NCBI RefSeq assembly: GCF_018139695.1
Contig: NZ_JAGSOG010000050.1
Span: forward strand, 1-40,488
Source of the DNA: Actinospica durhamensis
GTDB lineage: Bacteria > Actinomycetota > Actinomycetes > Streptomycetales > Catenulisporaceae
Length of the DNA stretch: 40,488 nucleotides
Direction: 5' to 3'
Below the pieces are notes generated by a model that had not been told where the DNA came from, did no database searches, and worked only from the letters and a program-made list of their open reading frames with translations. The position numbers were made by a program, and so were the translations under genes. Shown one piece after another: positions 1 to 6,225 of the stretch. Each line of letters opens with the position of its first letter. Position 1 is the first letter of the stretch.

Positions 1-264
1 AACCGGCACCCGAGGATGCACCGCGGTCCGAGGCGGACCCGCCGGAAACCCAGGACGAGGAGAGGGGGGAGCCACACTCCCGTACCGGCGCGCACCGTCT
101 CCTGGCCCAGAGCGCTGAGACAGGTACGCGCCTGGCTCACCCCCTCGATCACGCTCCAACGCTGGTGGCAGGCCTGGTCTAACGCGCCACCACCCCCGCA
201 ACTACAAGCACTGATAGAAGCCGTCACCGCGGGCCACGGCATGCACCTCTACCTCCCGAGTTAA
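1..264 (+). CDS. Transposase C-terminal end (partial at window edge)
   Basis: The reading frame is open from base 1 and stops with TAA at 262-264, so only the last 87 codons lie in the window. The tail contains Leu-Arg-Gln-Val-Arg-Ala-Trp-Leu, then LQRWWQAWSNAPPPPQLQAL and ends HLYLPS. From memory, this Trp-rich, Pro-rich ending resembles the C-terminus of DDE transposases of the IS701/IS4-like type in actinomycetes. The catalytic DDE residues would lie upstream of the window, so it is unknown whether the element is intact. The tail is followed directly by a 16-bp tandem repeat (274-337), which may mark the element end. No terminal inverted repeat can be matched because the left end is not visible. 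Family assignment is moderate; a host gene with a similar tail cannot be excluded. Confidence 0.5.
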   Translation, partial: NRHPRMHRGPRRTRRKPRTRRGGSHTPVPARTVSWPRALRQVRAWLTPSITLQRWWQAWSNAPPPPQLQALIEAVTAGHGMHLYLPS

Positions 265-273
265 CAAACTACC

Positions 274-337
274 GCTAGCTCGACCTCCCGCTAGCTTGAT
301 GTCCTGCTAGCTCGACGTTCCGCTGGCTCGACGTTTC
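274..337. repeat. Four tandem 16-bp repeats
   Basis: The unit is close to gctagctcgacgttcc. The core gctagc starts at 274, 290 and 306, and a variant gctggc starts at 322, giving an exact 16-bp period. The array begins ten bases after the transposase stop codon and supplies the stop codon of the minus-strand frame at 307-699. It is too short to call a VNTR locus or a transposase-binding array. Confidence 0.75.
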
Positions 338-699
338 AGACGTGGTGGGTGACGGCGGCACTCCAGGAGAAGCACCGGATGAGGGTGCTTCTCCTGGAGG
401 CTCGGTTTCAACGGCTGAGAGCAGCGCACCCGATCGCCCACGAACAGGCCGCGCTGCGTTTCTGGATCGTGAGCGCGGGTGGGCTCGTCCATGCCGAGGC
501 CGCGGTTCATCCATCTGCTGCGGACCGCCCCGGTCAGCGACTCCGCCATCTCGAGCGCTTCCAGCGGCCCGGATGCGATCCCGAGCTCGCAGAAGGGCAT
601 GTCCTCGTCGTCCTGATAGGGGAACAGGAACCGTGTGGCTCGATTCGATTCCCGGCATCGTGACCAGTGGCCAGCGGCAGGGACCCGTTCGGCGTCCAC
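307..699 (-). pseudogene. Possible gene remnant, unknown function
   Basis: A 130-codon minus-strand frame. From about codon 25 to 95 the third positions are almost all G or C and the translation looks protein-like (for example FPYQDDEDMPFCELGIASGP and MDEPTRAHDPETQRGLFVGD). The first ~24 codons have weaker coding character. The last ~35 codons run through the hairpin at 361-399 and into the 16-bp repeats, so the native C-terminus has probably been replaced. An internal ATG (the Met of DEDMPF) is an alternative start. I recognise no family. A fragment of a host gene disrupted by the neighbouring mobile element is the simplest reading; a chance frame is possible. Confidence 0.3.
361..399. terminator. 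Perfect 15-bp-stem hairpin
   Basis: The arm ctccaggagaagcac (361-375) is the exact reverse complement of 385-399, around a 9-nt loop. There is no clear T-run, which is common for actinomycete terminators. It could stop transcription in either direction or be part of a mobile-element end. Confidence 0.5.
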
Positions 700-755
700 G
701 GGCGGTCGCTGCTAGAGTTCGGGAGACCGTGCGAGATGATGAGGAGGTGGTACCC

Positions 756-809
756 GTGAACGCGATATCGACGTGGGTGCTCTCCTCCGGGGTCACGGTC
801 GGGCGATAG
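756..809 (+). CDS. 17-aa putative leader peptide or start of a truncated gene
   Basis: A GTG start at 756 lies 8 nt downstream of gaggagg (741-747), about as strong a Shine-Dalgarno as this window offers. The frame encodes MNAISTWVLSSGVTVGR and ends TAG at 807-809, 43 bp before the hydrolase start. The strong ribosome site on such a short frame suggests either a translated leader or the 5' end of a gene cut by rearrangement. No run of one regulatory amino acid is visible that would point to attenuation. Confidence 0.35.
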   Translation: MNAISTWVLSSGVTVGR

Positions 810-852
810 GTCGTCCGGGAGCGCCATCCTTGCACTCCCGAAAGGCACGACC

Positions 853-1587
853 ATGCAGTTCACCTCTGAACAGCATCTTGACGGCGACATCCTCGAACGC
901 CGCTTCACCCTCGACGAGATCCCCGGCATCCTGTGGACGCCAGCATCGCCGATGCCGACGCCGCTGATCCTGCTCGGCAACCCCGGTGGACTGGGGTTGG
1001 ACAGGATGTACCCGCGGCTGGCGGCCCGGGCCCGGTCCGCCGCGGCGAACGGGTTCGCTGCGGCCACCATCGAGCTCCCCGGGAACGGAGATCGGCCCAG
1101 TCTCGACGGTGTCGCCCAGGCGCGCGCCGACTTGCGGCAGGCCTTGGCCGCGGGCGAATCCGTCAGTGACGACATCGTCGACCGGCTTGTCCTGCCGCTG
1201 GTCGAGCAGGCCGTCCCGGAATGGCAGACCACCCTGGACGCCCTGCTCGTGCTGCCGGAGGTCGGCGGCCCGGTCGGGTTCGCGGGCGGTCTGATCGCCG
1301 TGGGCATCCGGCTGGCGGTGCTCGACCCGCGCATCGTGGCGGCCGACTTGTTCGCCGGGAGCTATGTGCCCCGGGCCACGTTCGAGGAGGCCCGCCAGAT
1401 CACCGTTCCGCTGCACGTCCTGTTGCAGTGGGACGACGAGGGCAATGACCGGCAGACGGCCCTGGACCTGTTCGACGCCTTCGGGTCCAAGGAGAAGACC
1501 CTGTGCGCCAACATGGGGGGCCACACCGGCGTTCCGCAGTCAGCGGCTGAATCCGGCGCCGCCTTCTTCGCCCGGCACCTCAAGTGA
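853..1587 (+). CDS. Alpha/beta-hydrolase-fold protein with Ala at the nucleophile position
   Basis: A 244-aa protein preceded by gaaagg 8 nt before the ATG. It is dienelactone-hydrolase-like: an N-terminal beta/alpha core with an oxyanion-type loop (NPGGLG, residues 43-48), a central nucleophile elbow, and a C-terminal part with QWDDEGNDRQ (192-201, putative acid) and GGHTGVP (222-228, putative catalytic His224). At the elbow, where active members carry Gly-x-Ser-x-Gly, this protein reads GFAGG with Ala144. The codon is GCG, one base from TCG (Ser). As written it should lack the nucleophile and be inactive as a serine hydrolase, unless another residue serves. It may be a degenerate paralogue or have a binding role. 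Substrate unknown. It is a single gene, convergent with the methyltransferase. Confidence 0.75.
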   Translation: MQFTSEQHLDGDILERRFTLDEIPGILWTPASPMPTPLILLGNPGGLGLDRMYPRLAARARSAAANGFAAATIELPGNGDRPSLDGVAQARADLRQALAAGESVSDDIVDRLVLPLVEQAVPEWQTTLDALLVLPEVGGPVGFAGGLIAVGIRLAVLDPRIVAADLFAGSYVPRATFEEARQITVPLHVLLQWDDEGNDRQTALDLFDAFGSKEKTLCANMGGHTGVPQSAAESGAAFFARHLK

Positions 1588-1643
1588 GGCCAGGGCGTAA
1601 GGCCGACGACGGACGGTAGGCCCGTCAGATGCACGCTCGCCCC

Positions 1644-1688
1644 GATCGCGGCGGTACCGATCGCTGCGGTATTGATCGCAGCGGTACC
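1644..1688. repeat. Three tandem 15-bp repeats
   Basis: The units gatcgcggcggtacc, gatcgctgcggtatt and gatcgcagcggtacc start at 1644, 1659 and 1674. They lie in the short gap between the convergent hydrolase and methyltransferase genes. The sequence could fold through gatcg pairings, but no single strong terminator stem dominates. Confidence 0.7.
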
Positions 1689-1725
1689 GGCCGGTCGGGG
1701 CAGCGTGTGTCCAGACGCACTACCG

Positions 1726-2475
1726 TCACGCCTCGCAGATACAGAGTTGAAGCGGCGATCCCACGGCAAATGGTCGACCCGACCAGTCGCCGAACCGCTC
1801 GATAAGCCGAAGGCCGCCGAGCGAGAGGAGCAGCGGCAGCTCCTGCGGGAAGATGCTCCTGGCTTCGAGCGGCGCGACGACGAAATCGGGCTCGGAGTCA
1901 GTCGAGAGATACCAGGTCTCGTGTATGACCTGCGCGGGCACATCGTAGATTCCAGCGACATCGACGCTCACGTTGCCACGCTCAGGATCCACGAACGACA
2001 ACGACTCCCGGGTGCGCCGCACGCCATCCGCATCGGCGAGTATGCGCACGCTCGGGTTGAACACGTCGAAGACGAACCGCGCTCCAGGTGCCAGGTGCCT
2101 TCGTACCGACTGGAAGCAGCTCACCAGATCCTCGGCCTCGTGCAGATGCAGCAGGGAATTGGCCGCGATGAACACGTAATCGAAGGTGCGGCCCAGGTCG
2201 AAGGCCCGCATGTCGCCCTGCATCCATTCCACGGCCACACCGCGCTCGTCCGCCTTGCGCCGAGCCTCGGCCAGCATGTCTGGCGAGAGGTCCAGGCCGA
2301 CGCACGGATGCCCGTCGGACGCGATGGGGATCAGCTTGTGCCCGGTACCGCACCCGAGTTCCAACACGCGCCCCCCTTGCCGATCGGCGCCGGCTCGGTA
2401 GAAGTCGACGGCGGGCCCGCCGCCCGGGAACATGAGGTCGTACAGCCGCGCACGCGAGTAGAACGCTTCGCTCAT
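1726..2475 (-). CDS. Class I SAM-dependent methyltransferase
   Basis: A 249-aa protein starting at ATG 2475 behind a strong site, aaggagg, 6 nt upstream. Rossmann-fold signatures are clear: motif I RVLELGCGTG (residues 36-45), the acidic end of beta2 in VGLDLS (59-64), motif II-like MQGDMRAFDL (85-94), and motif III around FDYVFIAANSLLHL. A C-terminal beta-sheet extension follows. This is the Methyltransf_25/UbiE-like architecture, at usual length. The substrate, probably a small molecule, cannot be read from sequence. It is divergent from the unknown gene at 2708 and convergent with the hydrolase, so probably monocistronic. Confidence 0.85.
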   Translation of the reverse strand: MSEAFYSRARLYDLMFPGGGPAVDFYRAGADRQGGRVLELGCGTGHKLIPIASDGHPCVGLDLSPDMLAEARRKADERGVAVEWMQGDMRAFDLGRTFDYVFIAANSLLHLHEAEDLVSCFQSVRRHLAPGARFVFDVFNPSVRILADADGVRRTRESLSFVDPERGNVSVDVAGIYDVPAQVIHETWYLSTDSEPDFVVAPLEARSIFPQELPLLLSLGGLRLIERFGDWSGRPFAVGSPLQLCICEA

Positions 2476-2554
2476 GCAGCGCCTCCTTCTTCCGACTCAT
2501 CCGCAGTTGGCGATGGTGGACTGCTGATTTACGTCATCGAAGTATGCTGCAGCT

Positions 2555-2578
2555 GCGAGGGGGTTCGCGAGGGGGTTT
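2555..2578. repeat. 12-bp direct repeat in a divergent promoter region
   Basis: gcgagggggtt occurs at 2555-2565 and again at 2567-2577, a 12-bp period close to one helical turn. It lies in the 232-bp gap between the divergent methyltransferase and the unknown gene at 2708. Nothing else distinctive is visible there. Regulatory meaning is speculative. Confidence 0.4.
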
Positions 2579-2707
2579 CGCCCGCGTGTCGACAATGCGC
2601 CGCCAACCCCGGACAGCCGGGTGGCGCTGGGGCAGCGGTAGCACCATCTGGATTCGGTGGCCGCTCTGCCGTGAAGTAGCAGCGGTGTTCCGTCCTGAGC
2701 TGATTGG

Positions 2708-3388
2708 ATGTACGGCGTGTCAGTCCATGATCTGATTGCCCGCCTTCCGGACATCGACGTGGTCCGAGACCGGTGCCGAGCGATGGCCGCGCTCGAGGTG
2801 ATCCTGAACCCGGGCAGGTGGGGGCGGCAGTTCGCCTTCGAGGCCACGTGGGGGCCGTCGTGGCAGAGGGCTTCGATGTTGAACGGCGCGGGCGATGAGT
2901 ACTCGATCGTCTTCACGCCGGACGGGGCCTGGGCGTTCGGCTTCGATCACGAGTCTGAGATGAGCCCGTACCGGTGCGATCCGCTCGCGTTGTGGCCAGG
3001 CCTGCTCGACGGGATGCCCGAGGCGTTCCGCGCCCTCGTTGACGAACCGGCGTTCTGCGACCCGGACGGGCCGACGATGCGTGCGACGGTGTGCTTCTGG
3101 CGCGAGCGGGGGGCCGCCGGTTGGGCATGTGGGGCGCCGATGGCGCCGACTCGACCGGGCGAGGACGGCGGGGCCGGCTGGCTGTTCGAGGTCCTGTGCG
3201 GAGGCGCCGAGGGGTACGGCGCGTTCGCCCGGGACAATTACCGGGCGGAGATCGACGTCGAGGCCGTGCAGCAGGTCTACGGGCTCAAGCAGCTCACACC
3301 CGAGGTCATCGCGCGGCTCAACCCGGGAGCGGATGTGTCGGTCCTGGCCGACGGGCTGGGTGCGATCGGGCTGGAAGTGCGGGGTTAA
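2708..3388 (+). CDS. Conserved hypothetical protein
   Basis: A 226-aa soluble acidic protein with no signal peptide or membrane segment. It opens with VHDLIARLPDI and contains NGAGDEYSIVFTPDGAWAFG and FDHESEMSPYRCDP, followed by Trp-rich segments and LTPEVIARLNP near the C-terminus. It resembles a family of actinobacterial hypothetical proteins that I know only as uncharacterised. The start is uncertain: ATG at 2708 gives MYGVSVHDL, and GTG at 2717 gives VSVHDL, which I remember as the more usual N-terminus. No strong Shine-Dalgarno decides between them. It stands alone, followed by a weak hairpin at 3389-3409. No function is proposed. Confidence 0.7.
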   Translation: MYGVSVHDLIARLPDIDVVRDRCRAMAALEVILNPGRWGRQFAFEATWGPSWQRASMLNGAGDEYSIVFTPDGAWAFGFDHESEMSPYRCDPLALWPGLLDGMPEAFRALVDEPAFCDPDGPTMRATVCFWRERGAAGWACGAPMAPTRPGEDGGAGWLFEVLCGGAEGYGAFARDNYRAEIDVEAVQQVYGLKQLTPEVIARLNPGADVSVLADGLGAIGLEVRG

Positions 3389-3409
3389 TGAGCGCCTGGG
3401 CCACGCTCA
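3389..3409 (+). terminator. Weak hairpin after the hypothetical gene
   Basis: tgagcg (3389-3394) pairs with cgctca (3404-3409) around a 9-nt loop, directly after the stop codon at 3386-3388 and before the convergent PadR operon end. The stem is only 6 bp, so the call is tentative. Confidence 0.35.
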
Positions 3410-3431
3410 GTACTTTTGCAATAAAGCCACT

Positions 3432-3725
3432 TCAGTCCGATTGTGCGCTCGAGTCGCGTGCCGAAGAATCCTTCAGGCCTGCGGCATCCTCGCGCTCCTC
3501 CGCCGCGAGCTGCTCCCCGCTCACCAAGTCTGCCAGGGACGCCAGCCGGCCGTTGAACTCCCGCACGTAAGCCGAGACCACCACGGCGCCGCCGATCACC
3601 AGCGAGATGATCAGTGCCTGAATTAAGGATGTATTCGAAAATATCAGCGTGCACTCGAAGCTCAGTACTCCGACCGGCACGGACAGCGCGACCCTCCGCC
3701 CCAGCCTTACGCTGCGCGATGACAT
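3432..3725 (-). CDS. Small two-helix membrane protein, paralogue of its neighbour's C-terminal region
   Basis: A 97-aa protein with two predicted membrane helices (about residues 10-30 and 33-53) and a charged, Ser-rich tail. Its segment SLIQALIISLVIGG...YVREFNGRLASL aligns with SMIEALMISIIISG...YLREVDDRLASI in the upstream 216-aa protein, 17 identities over 38 residues without gaps. It starts 18 bp after that gene's stop and is the last gene of the PadR operon. A partial tandem duplication is likely. The Shine-Dalgarno (ggaaag) sits almost on the ATG, so translation may depend on coupling. Function unknown; such proteins are often targets of the linked PadR regulator. Confidence 0.65.
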   Translation of the reverse strand: MSSRSVRLGRRVALSVPVGVLSFECTLIFSNTSLIQALIISLVIGGAVVVSAYVREFNGRLASLADLVSGEQLAAEEREDAAGLKDSSARDSSAQSD

Positions 3726-3743
3726 CTTTCCGACCGCGTTCCC

Positions 3744-4394
3744 TCAGCGCTCACCGCGCGGGGGCCGTCCGCGATCAGAGCTCCGCAGTGCAGCAGAGGT
3801 GGATTCAGCCGCAATCGGACCCGAAGCCTCCACGACCTCCGCGCGTACTTCCACCGAACCCGGAACGCCGCGCATCAGACTCGAGATCGACGCCAGCCGA
3901 TCATCGACTTCTCGCAAGTAGTCGACGATAAGGGCTACACCGCTGATGATGATCGAGATCATCAACGCCTCGATCATCGAGGAGTCCGGCGACAGCAGCG
4001 CAGTCCCCAGGCTGAGACCACCAGAAATCACCGCCACCAGCAATTTATGCAGCATCGGAGGGAAAACCTCTGCCACGCTCTCGGCCCGGCGAGCCTTCTC
4101 GGCCGGCTTGGCCTGCTTCGCGGCCCGGCGACGCACCTGCGACCGCAGGCGGGGCACGCTCCACATCAGCACGCCACAGGCATAACCCACCTTGGTGATC
4201 TTCCCGGGAACCTGGGCGAGATCGGCAAGCCATTCCTCTTCATATCGCGCGATCTCTTCGGGCGCACCGAGGCGGCGGGCTCCCCAGCGCACAAGCCGTT
4301 TCGCAAGCCAGCCCGAAAGCTCCGCGCTCTCGTTCAGGGCCACCGGCAGAATCACGACGACGACCACGAAGCCCGCCACTTCAGCCGCGTTCAT
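3744..4394 (-). CDS. PadR-linked integral membrane protein
   Basis: A 216-aa protein whose ATG overlaps the padR-type stop codon (ATGA at 4394-4391), so translation is coupled. It has an N-terminal membrane helix (VAGFVVVVVILPVAL) and a cytosolic segment containing ARYEEEWLADLAQVPGKITK, a Glu-Glu-Trp...Pro-Gly motif I have seen in other PadR-associated actinobacterial membrane proteins. Two more helices follow near residues 118-162 (LLVAVISGGLSLGTALL and IEALMISIIISGVALIVDYL), then a polar tail. No transporter or enzyme motif is visible. The C-terminal helical hairpin is duplicated as the separate next gene. Probably an envelope component under PadR control; its molecular role is unknown. Confidence 0.7.
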   Translation of the reverse strand: MNAAEVAGFVVVVVILPVALNESAELSGWLAKRLVRWGARRLGAPEEIARYEEEWLADLAQVPGKITKVGYACGVLMWSVPRLRSQVRRRAAKQAKPAEKARRAESVAEVFPPMLHKLLVAVISGGLSLGTALLSPDSSMIEALMISIIISGVALIVDYLREVDDRLASISSLMRGVPGSVEVRAEVVEASGPIAAESTSAALRSSDRGRPPRGER

Positions 4395-4753
4395 CGCTGC
4401 CCTCGCAAACCCTCGAGGGCAACAAACGGCAGAACCGGCCGACGTCTCGACACGCGCTCAGGACGTTGGGACGCAGCGCCACGACGCTCGGCCAGCGCGG
4501 CACGCGCCGCCCCGAGGCCGTCGGGACTGAGCCGGTAGAAGCGTCGCCGGGGACCGCGTTCGCCGCGTGTGTCCAACTCCCATTCGCTGGTCACCCAGCC
4601 GGCATCCTCGAGTCGCGCCAGAACAGGGTAGACCACGCCGGTCTTTCGCCCGGCTTGCTGAGCGATCTTCAGTCCGTATAACTGATCGTCCGGCCCCATC
4701 AGCGCCTCAAGCACATCCAGGGTCGCATCCGTCATGCGAGAGATGGGCTCCAC
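4391..4753 (-). CDS. PadR-family transcriptional regulator
   Basis: A 120-aa winged-helix regulator. TLDVLEALMGPDDQLYGLKI followed by GVVYPVLARLEDAGWVTSEW is the PadR recognition helix and wing, and RRRFYRLSPDGLGAARAAL is the conserved Y-x-L-T/S-x-x-G end of the domain. The C-terminus is short and basic, as in small subfamily-2 PadR proteins. I chose GTG 4753 because a -35/-10 pair (4760-4788) places the transcription start at or next to that codon, which suggests a leaderless mRNA. The alternative ATG at 4735 has no good Shine-Dalgarno. The protein probably represses its own operon through the inverted repeat at 4762-4781. Ligand unknown. Confidence 0.85.
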   Translation of the reverse strand: MEPISRMTDATLDVLEALMGPDDQLYGLKIAQQAGRKTGVVYPVLARLEDAGWVTSEWELDTRGERGPRRRFYRLSPDGLGAARAALAERRGAASQRPERVSRRRPVLPFVALEGLRGQR

Positions 4754-4759
4754 AGCCCT

Positions 4760-4788
4760 ATTCTATCTGTATAGAGATAGACGGTGAA
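4760..4788 (-). promoter_or_regulatory. Promoter of the PadR operon, probably leaderless
   Basis: On the minus strand, TTCACC (4788-4783) and TAGAAT (4765-4760) are separated by exactly 17 bp. The expected start point, about 7 nt past the -10, falls on or beside the GTG start at 4753, leaving no room for a Shine-Dalgarno. Confidence 0.6.
4762..4781. promoter_or_regulatory. Perfect inverted repeat, probable PadR operator
   Basis: TCTATCTGTATAGAGATAGA is a perfect palindrome in its 7-bp arms (4762-4768 and 4775-4781) around a 6-bp centre. It is AT-rich against a GC-rich background and fills the space between the -35 and -10 hexamers, overlapping the -10. Occupancy would block RNA polymerase. 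TATCT/AGATA-type palindromes are common for PadR regulators. PadR binding is inferred from position. Confidence 0.65.
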
Positions 4789-4878
4789 GAGGCTCATCGA
4801 AGATTGACATGTCTGAGCACTGCGGGTGCGACGTTTCGGGGCAGTGTTGCTGATGTGACGGGCGATCATTTCGATGAA

Positions 4879-4898
4879 ATACCCCTGAGGGGTATAAG
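4879..4898 (+). promoter_or_regulatory. CsoR-type operator overlapping the permease promoter
   Basis: ATACCCCTGAGGGGTAT (4879-4895) is a perfect 7-bp inverted repeat with a 3-nt centre, the form bound by CsoR-family metal or sulfur sensors. A likely -10, TATAAG (4893-4898), overlaps its right arm, with TTCGAT (4870-4875) as a -35 at 17-bp spacing. The repressor gene is not in the window. Confidence 0.6.
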
Positions 4899-4945
4899 AT
4901 TACGGCGATGGCTGTCGAATTTGCCGTTGGGAAGGGAGTGCGCCC

Positions 4946-6211
4946 ATGCACGCGATTGGGCATGCGCTGGCCATCACCGGGTCGATGACCTGGCAGATCA
5001 CCTGGGCGCTGATTCTCGGCTTCGCCCTGTCGGCCGTCGTGCAGGCGGTGGTGCGCAAGTCCACCGTGGCCCGCGTGCTGGGCGATGACCGGCCTCGTAC
5101 CCTCGCGATCGCCTCGGCGCTGGGCGCGGCGTCGTCCTCGTGCTCGTACGCGGCGGTGGCGCTGGCGCGCTCGCTGTTTCGCAAGGGGGCGAACTTCACG
5201 GCGGCGATGGCGTTCGAGATCGCCTCGACCAATCTCGTGGTCGAACTCGGGGTGATCCTGGCGCTGCTGATGGGCTGGCAGTTCACTCTCGCTGAGTTCA
5301 CCGGCGGCCCGATCATGATCGTGGTCCTCGCAGTGCTGTTCCGGCTGCTCCTGCGAGACCGGCTCTTGCGCGACGCGCGCACCCAGGCCGAGCGCGGTGT
5401 GGCGGGTTCCATGGAGGGGCACGCGGCCATGGACATGTCGGTCGGCGGCGACGGGCCGTTCACCCGGCGACTGTTCTCCGGCAAGGGCCTGACCTCGGTG
5501 TCGCACGTGTTCGTGATGGAATGGGCCGCGATCCTGCGCGACCTGGTCGGCGGCCTGCTGATCGCCGGGGCGATCGCGGCATGGGTGCCGGACTCCTTCT
5601 GGCGCGGCTTCTTCTTCGCCGGCCACCCGCTCGCGGCGAAGCTGTGGGGGCCGTTGATCGGGCCACTGGTCGCGGTCGTCTCGTTCGTCTGCTCGATCGG
5701 CAACGTGCCGCTGGCGGTGGTGTTGTGGAAGGGCGGCATCAGCTTCGGCGGCGTGGTCGCGTTCATCTTCGCCGACCTGCTGATCGCACCGATCCTCTCG
5801 ATCTACCGCAAGTACTACGGCCTGCGGATGGCCGCGTTCCTCGCCGCCACGTTCTATGTGGCGATGGTCCTCGCCGGATACGTGGTCGAACTCGTCTTCG
5901 GCGGCCTCGGCCTGATCCCGTCGCAGGCCGAGGCGAAGATCCCGGAGGGCGGTGTGAGCTGGGACTACACCACCTTTCTGAATATCGCCTTCCTGCTCCT
6001 CGCCGCGGTCCTGGTCGTCCGCTTCCTACGCACCGGCGGGATGATGATGCTCAAGATGATGGGCGGCGCACCCGAGGCCGCACCCGGGCACGAGCATGAG
6101 CACGGCCACGAGCACGAGCACGGCCACGAGCACGAGCATGGGAGCGGCCATGAGCACGGGAGCGGCCACGAGCATGGGCACGGGCGCACCACCCAATCCG
6201 AGGGCGAGTAG
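4946..6211 (+). CDS. DUF318/ArsP-type permease with His-rich C-terminal tail
   Basis: A 421-aa polytopic membrane protein; aagggag lies 7 nt before the ATG. It has about eight to nine hydrophobic helices in two halves. Each half carries the family's Cys-containing signature: SSCSYAAVALARSLFRKGA (Cys66) and VCSIGNVPLAVVLWKGG (Cys249). These place it in the permease family PF03773 (DUF318/ArsP_1), which includes the ArsP organoarsenical exporter and less well understood metal- or sulfur-linked members. A hydrophilic loop near residues 145-185 contains MEGHAAMDMSVGG, rich in Met and His. The tail at 382-412 holds 14 His residues in HEHEHG-type repeats and should bind metal. The CsoR-like operator upstream supports metal- or sulfur-responsive export. 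The true substrate cannot be read from sequence. The gene is convergent, 14 bp from the next gene's stop. Confidence 0.8.
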   Translation: MHAIGHALAITGSMTWQITWALILGFALSAVVQAVVRKSTVARVLGDDRPRTLAIASALGAASSSCSYAAVALARSLFRKGANFTAAMAFEIASTNLVVELGVILALLMGWQFTLAEFTGGPIMIVVLAVLFRLLLRDRLLRDARTQAERGVAGSMEGHAAMDMSVGGDGPFTRRLFSGKGLTSVSHVFVMEWAAILRDLVGGLLIAGAIAAWVPDSFWRGFFFAGHPLAAKLWGPLIGPLVAVVSFVCSIGNVPLAVVLWKGGISFGGVVAFIFADLLIAPILSIYRKYYGLRMAAFLAATFYVAMVLAGYVVELVFGGLGLIPSQAEAKIPEGGVSWDYTTFLNIAFLLLAAVLVVRFLRTGGMMMLKMMGGAPEAAPGHEHEHGHEHEHGHEHEHGSGHEHGSGHEHGHGRTTQSEGE

Positions 6212-6225
6212 CGCAGGAGCGGCCC

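Larger units (their letters stand above)
265..852. other. 588-bp scar-like stretch with repeats, hairpin and weak reading frames
   Basis: No confidently functional gene lies between the transposase tail and the hydrolase. The stretch holds four 16-bp tandem repeats (274-337), a perfect 15-bp-stem hairpin (361-399), a minus-strand frame with high third-position GC (307-699) and a 17-codon plus-strand frame with a perfect Shine-Dalgarno (756-809). A transposase tail, repeats and a gene fragment together look like a rearrangement scar. Confidence 0.5.

Noticed and set aside
1672..2679. 335-codon plus-strand frame over the methyltransferase
   Set aside because: Antisense shadow. The minus strand carries LELGCGTG and a strong Shine-Dalgarno.
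6060..6190. Tandem cacgag/catgag DNA repeats at the permease 3' end as a non-coding repeat locus
   Set aside because: They are the codons of the His-Glu-His tail, in frame and followed by the normal stop, so they are described with the permease.
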